Source of the DNA: a virus
DNA length: 23,786 bases
Reading direction: 5' to 3' (one strand)
IMG/VR virus record: IMGVR_UViG_3300028548_002669
Location: 1 to 23,786 of that record
A program made the translations under genes and the position numbers. Below, piece by piece: positions 7,168 through 14,552 of this stretch. The notes below the pieces were generated by a model. The model saw nothing but the letters and a program-made list of their open reading frames with translations, searched no databases and was not told where the DNA came from. Each line of letters begins with the position of its first letter. Positions within the stretch are counted from its first letter, which is position 1.

Positions 7168-8103
7168 ATGGAAACATATTTATGGGTGGAGAAATACCGC
7201 CCAGCTAGAATAAGTGATTGCGTTTTACCAGATGAATTAAAGTCTACATTTTCTGAGTTTGTTAAAGATAAACATATACCAAATCTAATATTATCAGGCG
7301 GGCCGGGCGTAGGTAAAACTACTGTCGCAAAGGCAATGCTTGAAGAAATTGGTGCGACCTATATGATGATTAACGGTTCAGAAGAATCTGGTATTGATGT
7401 CCTGAGAACAAAAATCAAGAACTTTGCTTCTACTGTATCCCTTGAAGGTGGAAGAAAGTATCTCATTATAGATGAGGCAGACTATCTAAATTCACAATCT
7501 ACTCAACCCGCTTTGCGTGGTTTCATGGAAGAATTTCACAAGAACTGTGGATTCATTCTTACTTGTAACTACAAGAACAGATTAATACCACCACTACATT
7601 CTCGTTGTAGTGTTATTGAATTTCTTCTTCCTAACGAACAGAAACCTAAACTTGCAAACAATTTCTTTGCAAGAGTGCAAGAAATTCTGACTCAAGAAAA
7701 GGTAGAGTTTGAACCTAAACCTGTTGCAGAACTTGTATATAAGTTCTTCCCCGACTGGCGTAGAGTGTTGAATGAACTACAACGATACTCTGTATCTGGT
7801 AAGATTGATGCTGGTGTTCTGGTAAATCTATCTGAATCAAATATTAATGAACTGATGACATCTCTTAAAAACAAAGAGTTTACAAAGGTTCGTGAGTGGA
7901 TTGTTCAGAGCTTAGACAATGATGCTGTGCGTGTTTATAGAAGCATCTACGATAGTCTATATGACCACTTAGATGCTAGTACTATTCCTCATGCGGTTGT
8001 TATCATTGCTGACTATCAATACAAGGCTGCTTTTGTTGCTGACCAAGAAATCAATCTACTTGCTTGCATGACAGAGTTGATGGGTCAGGTTAAGTTTAAA
8101 TGA
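7168..8103 (+). CDS. 44: Clamp-loader large subunit gp44
   Basis: 311 residues (T4 gp44 has 319). AAA+ clamp-loader ATPase: N-terminal WVEKYRP, Walker A GGPGVGKT at 44-51, Walker B LIIDEAD with Asp102/Glu103, and the SRC arginine-finger motif at 145-147. Four gp44 and one gp62 open the gp45 ring and load it at primer ends. It lies 17 bases after gp45, with AGGGA upstream of ATG 7168. Its stop shares ATGA with the following oxygenase gene, not with gp62 as in T4. Confidence 0.97.
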   Translation: METYLWVEKYRPARISDCVLPDELKSTFSEFVKDKHIPNLILSGGPGVGKTTVAKAMLEEIGATYMMINGSEESGIDVLRTKIKNFASTVSLEGGRKYLIIDEADYLNSQSTQPALRGFMEEFHKNCGFILTCNYKNRLIPPLHSRCSVIEFLLPNEQKPKLANNFFARVQEILTQEKVEFEPKPVAELVYKFFPDWRRVLNELQRYSVSGKIDAGVLVNLSESNINELMTSLKNKEFTKVREWIVQSLDNDAVRVYRSIYDSLYDHLDASTIPHAVVIIADYQYKAAFVADQEINLLACMTELMGQVKFK

Positions 8104-8735
8104 TTAGAACTAAGCTTTCAACTAGGGAAATAACTTCTCTAGATACTTACAATTTAAAAAATGTGCCAAACGACAAGATAGCAGAACTGATTAAATCATC
8201 TGGCGATTTACAAGATCATAAAACAAATCTGAAATGTGATATGACTTCTTGGTCGTTTCATAAGGAAAATGAATTAATAGTAAAGCTAACTGATGTAATC
8301 ACAGAAATAATAAATGAAGATACGAAACCCTTTAAACATGTATTGCTAGATTGCTGGGGTGCTGTTTATCGTAAAGGTGAACATGCTATACCACACTTTC
8401 ATTTGCCCTGTTCACTGAGCTTTGTCTATTGTGTAAAAACACCGAAAGGAAGTAGTCCATTAGTTTTTGATAATGCGTTTGAATACGACAAAAAGAAAAA
8501 AAACTCTAAAAATAAACCTTTTTGTATACACCCTAAAGATGGGCAGCTGATAGTTTTTACATCAGATACTACTCATAGTGTTCCTAAAAGCACTATTGAC
8601 GAAGAACGAATAGTCATTGCAGGCAATTACTTTTACTTGCCAGAAAGAGAATTTGCATTTACACCATCATTTACAGAAACATGGTCTGCATCAGCAAATG
8701 AATTATTAAGCGCAAGATTTGGAGGTAAAAAATGA
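8100..8735 (+). CDS. 2OG-Fe(II) oxygenase-like protein inserted between gp44 and gp62
   Basis: 211 residues. Motifs: WGAVYRKGEHAIPHFHLPCS (86-105, metal ligands from His99/His101), LSFVYCVKTPKG (106-117), PKDGQLIVFTSDTTHSV (145-161, His159) and EERIVIAGNYFYL (168-180, Arg170 as likely 2OG ligand). This is the double-stranded beta-helix oxygenase pattern, of a different subfamily from the 4994 protein. Substrate unknown. ATGA overlaps at both ends place it neatly between the two clamp-loader genes, which are adjacent and translationally coupled in T4. It should therefore be made with the replisome and might act on a replication protein or on nucleotides (inference). Confidence 0.75.
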   Translation: MIRTKLSTREITSLDTYNLKNVPNDKIAELIKSSGDLQDHKTNLKCDMTSWSFHKENELIVKLTDVITEIINEDTKPFKHVLLDCWGAVYRKGEHAIPHFHLPCSLSFVYCVKTPKGSSPLVFDNAFEYDKKKKNSKNKPFCIHPKDGQLIVFTSDTTHSVPKSTIDEERIVIAGNYFYLPEREFAFTPSFTETWSASANELLSARFGGKK

Positions 8736-9130
8736 CATACGATTTAAAAGATTACCTCAAAGAAATCAATACAGATAAAACACCTCTGATGGATTCAGAA
8801 GATGAAATGTGGGAAAAGAAATATCCCCCATACATTGTAAATAAATGTCTGGCTCCATTTCTAGACACCATTCATCTTGTTAATGAAATGAATGTTAACT
8901 GCCACCTTGACCATAAACTTCAATTTGATTTTCTTCTAAATAGTCTAAGAGCAAGGAAAAGATTTACTCCTTGGCTGAAGGCGAGTAAAATAGACGATCT
9001 AGAGTATGTTAAAGAGTATTATGGTTATAATAATGAAAAGGCAAAGTCTGCTCTTAAAATACTTAATGATGAACAGATAAAGGCTATCAAAGATAGTTTG
9101 AATAAAGGTGGAAGAAATGGAAAGCATTAA
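8732..9130 (+). CDS. 62: Clamp-loader small subunit gp62
   Basis: 132 residues, shorter than T4 gp62 (187) but like the short form of marine T4-like phages. Typical blocks are YDLKDYLKEIN at the N terminus, PPYIVNKCLAPFLDT in the middle, LDHKLQFDFLLNSLRARKRF, then YVKEYYGYNNEKAK near the C terminus. It forms the clamp loader with gp44. Start ATG 8732 overlaps the previous stop (ATGA), and its 3' end overlaps regA by 14 bases. Confidence 0.9.
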   Translation: MTYDLKDYLKEINTDKTPLMDSEDEMWEKKYPPYIVNKCLAPFLDTIHLVNEMNVNCHLDHKLQFDFLLNSLRARKRFTPWLKASKIDDLEYVKEYYGYNNEKAKSALKILNDEQIKAIKDSLNKGGRNGKH

Positions 9131-9521
9131 CTGGAAACAGGAGCATATGCTTGAAGTCGTACTGAAAGAACCAGACGATTTTTTAAAAGTACGAGAGACT
9201 CTATCTCGTATTGGCGTTGCTTCAAGAAAAGAAAAAATACTATATCAATCCTGTCATATCCTACACAAACAAGGTAAATACTTTATTGTACACTTTAAAG
9301 AATTGTTTGCATTGGACGGCAAAGAAACTAATTTATCAGAAAATGATATTGCAAGGCGTAACACAATCTCAAAGTTATTAGGGGATTGGGGATTGGTAGA
9401 TATTAAGGGAGATTTAGAACCTATTGCTCCTCTTAGTCAAATTAAAATTATTTCATTCAAAGAAAAAGATGAATGGACTCTTGAAACTAAATACAATATA
9501 GGCAAAAAGAGAGAGAGTTAA
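9117..9521 (+). CDS. regA: RegA translational repressor
   Basis: 134 residues from ATG 9117. A GTG at 9108 in the same frame is possible, but ATG 9117 has AGGTGG just upstream and gives the usual RegA N terminus. Similarity to T4 RegA (122 aa) is clear: EPDDFLKVRETLSRIG, ILYQSCHILHKQGKYFIVHF, RRNTISKLLGDWGL, IISFKEKDEW and KYNIGK. RegA binds the initiation regions of early phage mRNAs, including clamp and clamp-loader genes in T4, and blocks their translation. The T4 order 45-44-62-regA is kept apart from the inserted oxygenase. In T4 the next gene is DNA polymerase gp43; here it is not. Confidence 0.95.
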   Translation: MESINWKQEHMLEVVLKEPDDFLKVRETLSRIGVASRKEKILYQSCHILHKQGKYFIVHFKELFALDGKETNLSENDIARRNTISKLLGDWGLVDIKGDLEPIAPLSQIKIISFKEKDEWTLETKYNIGKKRES

Positions 9522-9522
9522 C

Positions 9523-10962
9523 TTGGAACAATTTAAGACATTTATTACAGAACAAGTAACAAGAAGTGAAATTCAAGTTGTTGTTCTGACAAAGGTTGAT
9601 GCTGACAACAAAACTAATGTTAGTAATATGATTGACAAAGAATGTGCAAAAAGAAACATTACTTGTCATATTATTAACATTGAAGATGCTTGGGTTTCAA
9701 AAAATGACTTAGATAAAGGTACTTTGCACATATCAAACATTGATGGTGAAGATACCGAAGCTAAACTTGAACTTTCAAAAACCATTTGTTTTGTTCGTGC
9801 AGGAGCTCTAAAAGACGAAACCGGATTAGCAATATTATCTACATTCCAAAATGCCGGTGCATTTATGATAAACACTAGAGATAGTATGTTGACTTGTGAT
9901 AACAAAATGTCTGCATATATTTCTTTTGAAAGAGATAATATTCCAACACCAAGAACTGCTCTTATTTCAAATGAAAAGGGATTGCTTGCCGCACACGAAA
10001 GACTAGGTGGTAATTTTCCTGCGATTATGAAAACAATTACAGGAACACAGGGTATTGGTGTTTCAATTGTTGAATCTGAAAAAAGTATGGTTTCTGTTGC
10101 ACAATCACTTTGGAAGTTTGGCGCATCACTTTTGCTCCAAGAATTCTTAAAATTTGATTTTGATGTTCGTACAATAGTAATTGATGGTAAAGTTTTGGCA
10201 TCAACCAAAAGAACTCAATCAAAGGAAGACTTTCGTTCTAATAGACACAGAGGTGCAACCACTGAAGGTTACAAACTATCAAAAGAAGAACATAAGATAG
10301 TTTTAAACGCAGCTCGTTCTGTTGGTGCTTACATGGTAGGTGTAGATCATGCGATAGTTGATGGTCAAATTTATGTCCTAGAATGTAATGGTAGCCCCGG
10401 CCTCGGTTCAAACTTTGGACTTTATGATATAACTAAAAGAGATGAAACCTATATTGGTAAGGTTAAATCAGAAAACATAATGAAAAGTTTGTTTGATTAT
10501 ATTACCCAAGATAACCACAGAAGACACTCATTTATAAAAGAATCTGGTTACGCTGAAAGAATTGATGTTCATGGGTACGGCCCAATTAGAGGAAAATTTG
10601 ATACAGGAAATGGAACTAATGCGTCTATGTTTGTTGTAGACAAAATTGATGTTTCTGGTAAAAGTGTTAGATGGGAAAAAGACGGCAAGAAGTTTACAAG
10701 TAAATTACAAGGTATGTCTTACCCAGAACATGTTGATAAAATTGATGAAAGACCAATTGTCTTTGTTAATATTACTTTCAACAATAAATTATATAAGGAA
10801 GTTCCAATAGGATTGACAACAAAAGATTCTAAAAGTACCTTTCTTATTAATAGGGAGTTATTGACTAGATTTAAAGTTAATATAAATCCCAATAGGAAGT
10901 TTGTTTTGTCTGATTGGATTGACCGATACGATAAAAACGACAAAGATACAAATACTATTTAA
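9523..10962 (+). CDS. RimK-like ATP-grasp ligase fused to a RimB/retropepsin-like domain
   Basis: 479 residues. The ATP-grasp part (about 85-330) has CDNKMSAYISFERDNIPTPR, PAIMKTITGTQGIGV (Lys170), LLLQEFLKFDFDVRTIVIDG, and VLECNGSPGLG with Glu287/Asn289, as in RimK, which adds glutamates to ribosomal protein S6. Residues 350-465 resemble the aspartyl-protease-like domain of the RimK-associated protease family (RimB): RGKFDTGNGTNAS with Asp360-Thr-Gly, and VPIGLTTKDSKSTFLINREL. A ligase and a possible trimming protease therefore share one chain. Likely role: peptide ligation to a host or phage protein tail; substrate unknown. Start: TTG 9523 is the only credible one, behind AGAGAGAG; an in-frame stop lies at 9499-9501. 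It occupies the position of T4 gene 43. Confidence 0.8.
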   Translation: MEQFKTFITEQVTRSEIQVVVLTKVDADNKTNVSNMIDKECAKRNITCHIINIEDAWVSKNDLDKGTLHISNIDGEDTEAKLELSKTICFVRAGALKDETGLAILSTFQNAGAFMINTRDSMLTCDNKMSAYISFERDNIPTPRTALISNEKGLLAAHERLGGNFPAIMKTITGTQGIGVSIVESEKSMVSVAQSLWKFGASLLLQEFLKFDFDVRTIVIDGKVLASTKRTQSKEDFRSNRHRGATTEGYKLSKEEHKIVLNAARSVGAYMVGVDHAIVDGQIYVLECNGSPGLGSNFGLYDITKRDETYIGKVKSENIMKSLFDYITQDNHRRHSFIKESGYAERIDVHGYGPIRGKFDTGNGTNASMFVVDKIDVSGKSVRWEKDGKKFTSKLQGMSYPEHVDKIDERPIVFVNITFNNKLYKEVPIGLTTKDSKSTFLINRELLTRFKVNINPNRKFVLSDWIDRYDKNDKDTNTI

Positions 10963-10975
10963 TTAAGGAAAAAAA

Positions 10976-11230
10976 ATGAAGCGAATGATAATTGATGTAC
11001 TAAGAAAAAAATACGAATACGAAATAGCTGTTAGTAAAACCAATATTGAACTTTATAAAGATGGCAATGCTCCTGTCGGTATGAGTAGTAATGTAGTAGA
11101 TGCTGTTCATAGGGAAATAATTAATCTTGCAGTTGCAAGAGATCATCTTGAAACTTTAGACAAAGAGTTTCCCATAGTACCAAAAACTCAAACTCTTGGT
11201 GAAACATATAACGATCAAATAAAGTCTTGA
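10976..11230 (+). CDS. Small helical protein of unknown function
   Basis: 84 residues, start ATG 10976 with AAGGAAAA just upstream, 13 bases after the RimK-like stop. The sequence is charged and looks helical (MKRMIIDVLRKKYEYEIAVSK, then REIINLAVARDHLETLDKEF), with no cysteines or membrane segment. Similar short proteins are common in marine T4-like phages, but no function is recognised. Its TGA stop lies inside the -35 box of the next promoter. Confidence 0.7.
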   Translation: MKRMIIDVLRKKYEYEIAVSKTNIELYKDGNAPVGMSSNVVDAVHREIINLAVARDHLETLDKEFPIVPKTQTLGETYNDQIKS

Positions 11231-11255
11231 CATTTACCCCAAAGGGCAGTACAAT
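11227..11255 (+). promoter_or_regulatory. Upstream promoter of a tandem pair
   Basis: TTGACA (11227-11232), 17-base spacer, TACAAT (11250-11255). The TGA stop of the 84-aa gene is part of the -35. It is the first of two promoters 88 bases apart ahead of the PP-loop/C5-methyltransferase/CmoA-like genes. Confidence 0.75.
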
Positions 11256-11314
11256 TATACAATGAATCCTGTGATAGAACTTTTGAAAAACTTCAAATTA
11301 TTTCAGAATAACTC

Positions 11315-11343
11315 TTGACAATCCAACAACAACTTGGTATAAT
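11315..11343 (+). promoter_or_regulatory. Downstream promoter of the tandem pair
   Basis: TTGACA (11315-11320), 17-base spacer, TATAAT (11338-11343), a perfect consensus. Transcription would start near 11350, at or next to a tiny reading frame (11351-11398) that runs into the PP-loop gene start. Confidence 0.88.
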
Positions 11344-11350
11344 GTAAGTA

Positions 11351-11398
11351 ATGGGAACTATGAGCTTGAATGATTATATGGAACAATTAGTTGCATGA
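11351..11398 (+). CDS. Possible 15-codon leader reading frame
   Basis: ATG at 11351 (or 11360, giving MSLNDYMEQLVA) reads to TGA at 11396-11398, sharing ATGA with the start of the PP-loop gene at 11395. It would be the first thing translated from the 11315 promoter. From 11360 there is a weak GGGAA upstream. It may couple translation of the downstream gene, since no good ribosome binding site is seen directly before 11395, or it may be chance. Confidence 0.35.
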   Translation: MGTMSLNDYMEQLVA

Positions 11399-12213
11399 TT
11401 AAAACCCTTTTAGAAAATCATATTGAAAAGAACGCACCAGATAGTGAGATTGCCGTCTTGCTATCTGGCGGTGTTGATTCTATATCAGTAGCCTTTGCAG
11501 CTGCTAACTTAGGTAAAAAAAATCATGCATATAGTTTTCGTTTGGATACTCACACCTCTTACGATTTTGAAAAGGCCAAAGAAATTGCAAAACAATTTGA
11601 TTGGAAATTTACTGAAATTATAATTCCAACTAATAATCTAGTTAAAGACTTTCACAGACTAATCGAACTTGGTTGCAAATCTAAAACAAGTGTAGAATGT
11701 ACTTACGCCTTTTTGTATGTTTATCCTCAAATATCACAGAAATATGTTATTTCAGGTTGGGCTGCAGATGGATACTATGGAATTAGTAAAAAGGCTCAAA
11801 TTAATTACAAACACACACAAGAATTATTTGATGAGTTTAGGGATAATTACTTTAAGCCTGATAAGTGTGCAAATTATATCTGGCACAAAAAAGTATCTGA
11901 TGCCCATAGAAAAATATTTATTACACCATACCTTGACGATTCAGTTAAACAATTCTTTTATAGTAAGAGTTGGGACGAACTGAATAAGCCCCTTCAAAAG
12001 CACCATGTAAGAAATGCGTTTGATGAATTTAAATTGATAGGAAATGTGAAAAAACACTTGAACTTACAGATAGATTCTGGTATAATAGACTTGTTCGATA
12101 AATTAATTGATAATAAAGAAATCAATTTTAAAAATAGGACAAGGGTGATGGATATTTGTCGTGATTGGAGCATGCTAAATAATACATCAACACTAGAAGG
12201 ATTTATGAAATAA
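11395..12213 (+). CDS. Asparagine-synthase-like PP-loop enzyme without glutaminase domain
   Basis: 272 residues. PP-loop VLLSGGVDS (21-29) binds ATP pyrophosphate, and SGWAADGYYG (120-129) matches the second conserved loop of asparagine synthetase C domains (SGEGxDE type). The N-terminal glutaminase domain is absent, so the nitrogen donor would be free ammonia or another amine. This family adenylates a carboxylate and turns it into an amide. The next gene starts at ATG 12213, on the last base of this TAA stop, so the two are probably co-translated. Substrate unknown. Context (C5-cytosine methyltransferase and CmoA-like) raises the possibility that it amidates a carboxyl group on a modified base. 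Free asparagine synthesis is less likely for a one-domain, diverged enzyme but is not excluded. ATG 11395 lacks a clear ribosome binding site. Confidence 0.75.
   Translation: MIKTLLENHIEKNAPDSEIAVLLSGGVDSISVAFAAANLGKKNHAYSFRLDTHTSYDFEKAKEIAKQFDWKFTEIIIPTNNLVKDFHRLIELGCKSKTSVECTYAFLYVYPQISQKYVISGWAADGYYGISKKAQINYKHTQELFDEFRDNYFKPDKCANYIWHKKVSDAHRKIFITPYLDDSVKQFFYSKSWDELNKPLQKHHVRNAFDEFKLIGNVKKHLNLQIDSGIIDLFDKLIDNKEINFKNRTRVMDICRDWSMLNNTSTLEGFMK
12058..12086 (+). promoter_or_regulatory. Possible internal promoter before the C5-methyltransferase
   Basis: TTGAAC (12058-12063), 17-base spacer, TATAAT (12081-12086), with TG at the extended -10 position (TGGTATAAT). It lies inside the PP-loop gene, about 130 bases ahead of the C5-methyltransferase start, and could raise expression of the last two genes. 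It sits in coding sequence, so chance is possible. Confidence 0.4.
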
Positions 12214-13409
12214 TGAAATATAAACCATATAATTTAAAAGACGTATATGATGCGTCTGCACAAGAAAAATTTAAAGTTATCTCCACCTTTGCAGGAGGTG
12301 GTGGCAGTTCCACAGGCTACCGTCTTGCGGGTGGTAAAGTTCTTTGCGTCAATGAGTTCGTTGAAGAAGCTGTAAATACTTACAAAGAAAACTATCCAGA
12401 CACACCAATTTTATCTGGAGACATTAAAGCACTCACTGGCCAAGACTTTTTAGATGCGGCAGGTGTCGGTGTAGGTGAGATTGATATCCTAGATGGAAGT
12501 CCACCATGTTCTGCATTCTCTGTGGCGGGTAAGTTATCACACAATTCACTCGAAGAAGAACGAGTCGACCTTTTTGGAAATGTCACTCTTGAAAAGGTCA
12601 GTGGAAAACATAGTGATGGGTGGAATCAGACTAAGAATTATTCTGATGGTAAGACTGTAGAAAACATCGAAGACTTGTTTTTTGAGTTTCTGCGTATTGC
12701 AGAAGAAATCAAACCTAAAGTAATTATTGCAGAGAATGTAAAAGGATTGACTATCGGTGAAGCTCGTCAGATGTATAACAAGATTCTAAAAACCTTTGAA
12801 AGTATTGGATATGATGTCTGTGCCCAAGTTCTAGATAGTAGGTATTATGGAGTATCACAAACCAGAACAAGGGTTATCTTTATTGCGGTTCGTGAGGATG
12901 TTGCTGAAGCTGTAGGATTGAACTTTATGACCCTATCAAGCATATTTCCAGAACCAAGTCGTGAGACTATTCCAGTAAAAGATGTAATGATTGATTTAGA
13001 ATATGATAAAGAAGAAGTAAAATATCTAACCGAGAAGTTTACTAATACTGCATACTGGAAACAAACAGGAAGTATTATGCCAATTGACCCCGAAAAGGTT
13101 CTTACTGGCGGTGATTATCACCCTAAAGGACACCACTTCAATCTAAAACGTGTGTCGCAATATGCGCCAGCACCAACTTTAACTGCAATGGGTAGTGCTG
13201 ATACAACTGCTGGTGCATTTCATTGGATTGAACCACGCAAGCTGACACTAGGTGAACTAAAAAGAATACAATCACTACCAGATGATTTCAAGCTTACAGG
13301 TAAGTGGAATCAGAAATCTGAGAGGATAGGAAGAATGGTTCCCCCGATTATGATGGAAAAAATTGCAACATCTGTTTATGAGAAAGTATTGGAGAAATAT
13401 AATGGTTGA
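12213..13409 (+). CDS. C5-cytosine DNA methyltransferase with Arg in motif X
   Basis: 398 residues with all main motifs of the family. Motif I is STFAGGGGSSTGY (24-36); motif IV is GSPPCSAFS with catalytic Cys99; motif VI is AENVKGL (Glu174); motif VIII is QTRTR (216-220). A target-recognition region of about 110 residues follows, then motif IX RKLTLGELKRIQSLPDDF, and motif X ERIGRMVPP (370-378). The family flips out cytosine and transfers the SAM methyl group to C5. In motif X the usual Asn after IG (IGN) is Arg374. This lies near the cofactor pocket and may matter for cofactor choice, as the next gene encodes a carboxy-SAM synthase homologue. Start ATG 12213 overlaps the upstream stop (TAATG). 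No restriction endonuclease is encoded nearby. Confidence 0.93.
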   Translation: MKYKPYNLKDVYDASAQEKFKVISTFAGGGGSSTGYRLAGGKVLCVNEFVEEAVNTYKENYPDTPILSGDIKALTGQDFLDAAGVGVGEIDILDGSPPCSAFSVAGKLSHNSLEEERVDLFGNVTLEKVSGKHSDGWNQTKNYSDGKTVENIEDLFFEFLRIAEEIKPKVIIAENVKGLTIGEARQMYNKILKTFESIGYDVCAQVLDSRYYGVSQTRTRVIFIAVREDVAEAVGLNFMTLSSIFPEPSRETIPVKDVMIDLEYDKEEVKYLTEKFTNTAYWKQTGSIMPIDPEKVLTGGDYHPKGHHFNLKRVSQYAPAPTLTAMGSADTTAGAFHWIEPRKLTLGELKRIQSLPDDFKLTGKWNQKSERIGRMVPPIMMEKIATSVYEKVLEKYNG

Positions 13410-14124
13410 TTTTACATTTGCACACAGAGAAGAAGGTTTCGATGAACATATTGACAAATCAATTCGTGGTTACAGTTACTTGCTTGATGATGTGGTGTCA
13501 CTATCACGACATTTTGTTGAGAACGATACTAATGTTTATGATATTGGGTGTTCTACTGGCAAAATGACACAGAGATTGGTTGAAGCTAATTTTGACCATT
13601 GTACTAATGCAAAATGGTATGGTATTGAGATTGCTGATGGGTTTCAAGAAGAACTTAAACTGCGTCACGCAGAAATAAATAAGACTGTCAGACAATTGTT
13701 AGGTGTGGGTGAAAGTAGTAAAACAAAGGTATACTTTCATCAGCAGGACATTCGCAACACAATAATTAAAAACGCATCACTAGTAACATCTATCTTTACT
13801 TTACAGTTTATGCCCAAGAAGGATAGACAGAATGTTATTGACTCCATTTGGGAAGGTCTTAATGATGGTGGTGCATATATTTTTGCAGAAAAGACAATCT
13901 GCGAATCAGCAAGACATCAAGATATGTTGACATTTAATTATTATGACCACAAAAGAAAATCATTTACTACAGATGATATTATGAATAAAGAAGTTACTTT
14001 GCGTTCAATGATGAAACCAAATACATGGGCAGAGATACAAGAAATGTTACTAATGGCAGGATTTCAAGAGGTTCAACCCTTCTGGAGAAATCATATGTTC
14101 GTTGGTGCAATTGCAATTAAATAG
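13402..14124 (+). CDS. CmoA-like carboxy-SAM synthase homologue
   Basis: 240 residues from ATG 13402, chosen because GGAG lies seven bases upstream; a longer frame to 13363 would bury the ribosome binding site. The gene overlaps the C5-methyltransferase end by 8 bases. Similarity to E. coli CmoA (247 aa) runs end to end: FDEHIDKSIRGYS (13-25), TNVYDIGCSTG (43-53), ASLVTSIFTLQFM (125-137), GLNDGGAYIFAEK (152-164), DHKRK (182-186), TLRSMM (199-204), AGF and a C-terminal VGAIAIK. Arg201 aligns with CmoA Arg199, which contacts the carboxylate of carboxy-SAM. CmoA makes carboxy-S-adenosyl-methionine from SAM and prephenate, normally for tRNA wobble uridine modification by CmoB. No CmoB is seen here, so the product may serve the neighbouring DNA methyltransferase. 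A plain methyltransferase role remains possible. Confidence 0.8.
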   Translation: MVDFTFAHREEGFDEHIDKSIRGYSYLLDDVVSLSRHFVENDTNVYDIGCSTGKMTQRLVEANFDHCTNAKWYGIEIADGFQEELKLRHAEINKTVRQLLGVGESSKTKVYFHQQDIRNTIIKNASLVTSIFTLQFMPKKDRQNVIDSIWEGLNDGGAYIFAEKTICESARHQDMLTFNYYDHKRKSFTTDDIMNKEVTLRSMMKPNTWAEIQEMLLMAGFQEVQPFWRNHMFVGAIAIK

Positions 14125-14133
14125 GAGAATATA

Positions 14134-14550
14134 ATGGATGATGACCTTACAGTTAGTAAGTTTGAAGAATATGTTAGTTTTGTTGATGCGGTGAGTAGTG
14201 AATCTACTCAATCGACTAAAAGTCTAATTGACACAATTGGTATAATGGAAGAACAAGGTGCAAAGGTATCACGACTACTTACTGCCGGAATAGGACTTTC
14301 TGGTGAAGTAGGAGAGCTGAATGATATTATCAAGAAGGTAGTCTTTCAAGGTGCTGAATATGATGATTACACCAAGTTGCATCTCAAGAAAGAACTAGGA
14401 GATATTTGCTGGTATATGGCTCAGGCCTGTATGGCACTTGACACCTCGTTTGAAGAAATACTAGACATTAACATCGAAAAGTTATCTGATCGCTACCCCG
14501 AAGGATTTGATGCTTTACGATCTGCAAGTAGAAAAGAAGGAGACATTTAA
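14134..14550 (+). CDS. mazG: MazG-like nucleotide pyrophosphohydrolase
   Basis: 138 residues. All-alpha NTP pyrophosphatase motifs: [13 protein letters not shown] with Glu58/Glu61, and [10 protein letters not shown] with Glu87/Asp90, which bind Mg2+. The C-terminal DRYPEGFD is typical of the phage branch. MazG-type enzymes hydrolyse NTPs or dNTPs to monophosphates. In marine phages the role is debated: alarmone control, or clearing of unwanted (d)NTPs to suit the low-GC phage genome. Start ATG 14134 has AGGAG nine bases upstream. It sits 9 bases after the CmoA-like gene and 2 bases before uvsX, so they are probably one transcript. Confidence 0.9.
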   Translation: MDDDLTVSKFEEYVSFVDAVSSESTQSTKSLIDTIGIMEEQGAKVSRLLTAGIGLSGEVGELNDIIKKVVFQGAEYDDYTKLHLKKELGDICWYMAQACMALDTSFEEILDINIEKLSDRYPEGFDALRSASRKEGDI

Positions 14551-14552
14551 AT

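Noticed and set aside
9108-9116. GTG 9108 as regA start
   Set aside because: ATG 9117 has AGGTGG directly upstream and gives the usual RegA N terminus.
9666-10208. 180-codon frame on the - strand opposite the RimK-like gene
   Set aside because: It is a complement shadow of a well-supported gene; its translation shows no recognisable domain and all other genes are on the + strand.
11262-11318. 18-codon frame between the tandem promoters
   Set aside because: No ribosome binding site and no coupling to a downstream gene; it ends inside the second -35 box.
11395-12213. QueC or DndC-type enzyme for 7-deazaguanine or phosphorothioate DNA
   Set aside because: The SGWAADGYYG loop fits the asparagine-synthase C domain better, and no other queuosine/7-deazaguanine or dnd gene is present in the window.
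13363-13401. Longer N terminus of the CmoA-like gene
   Set aside because: It would start at TTG deep inside the C5-methyltransferase and bury the GGAG that fits ATG 13402; CmoA similarity begins after 13402.
14228-14246. TTGACA and TATAAT inside mazG
   Set aside because: The two boxes are only 7 bases apart, far too close for a sigma70 promoter.
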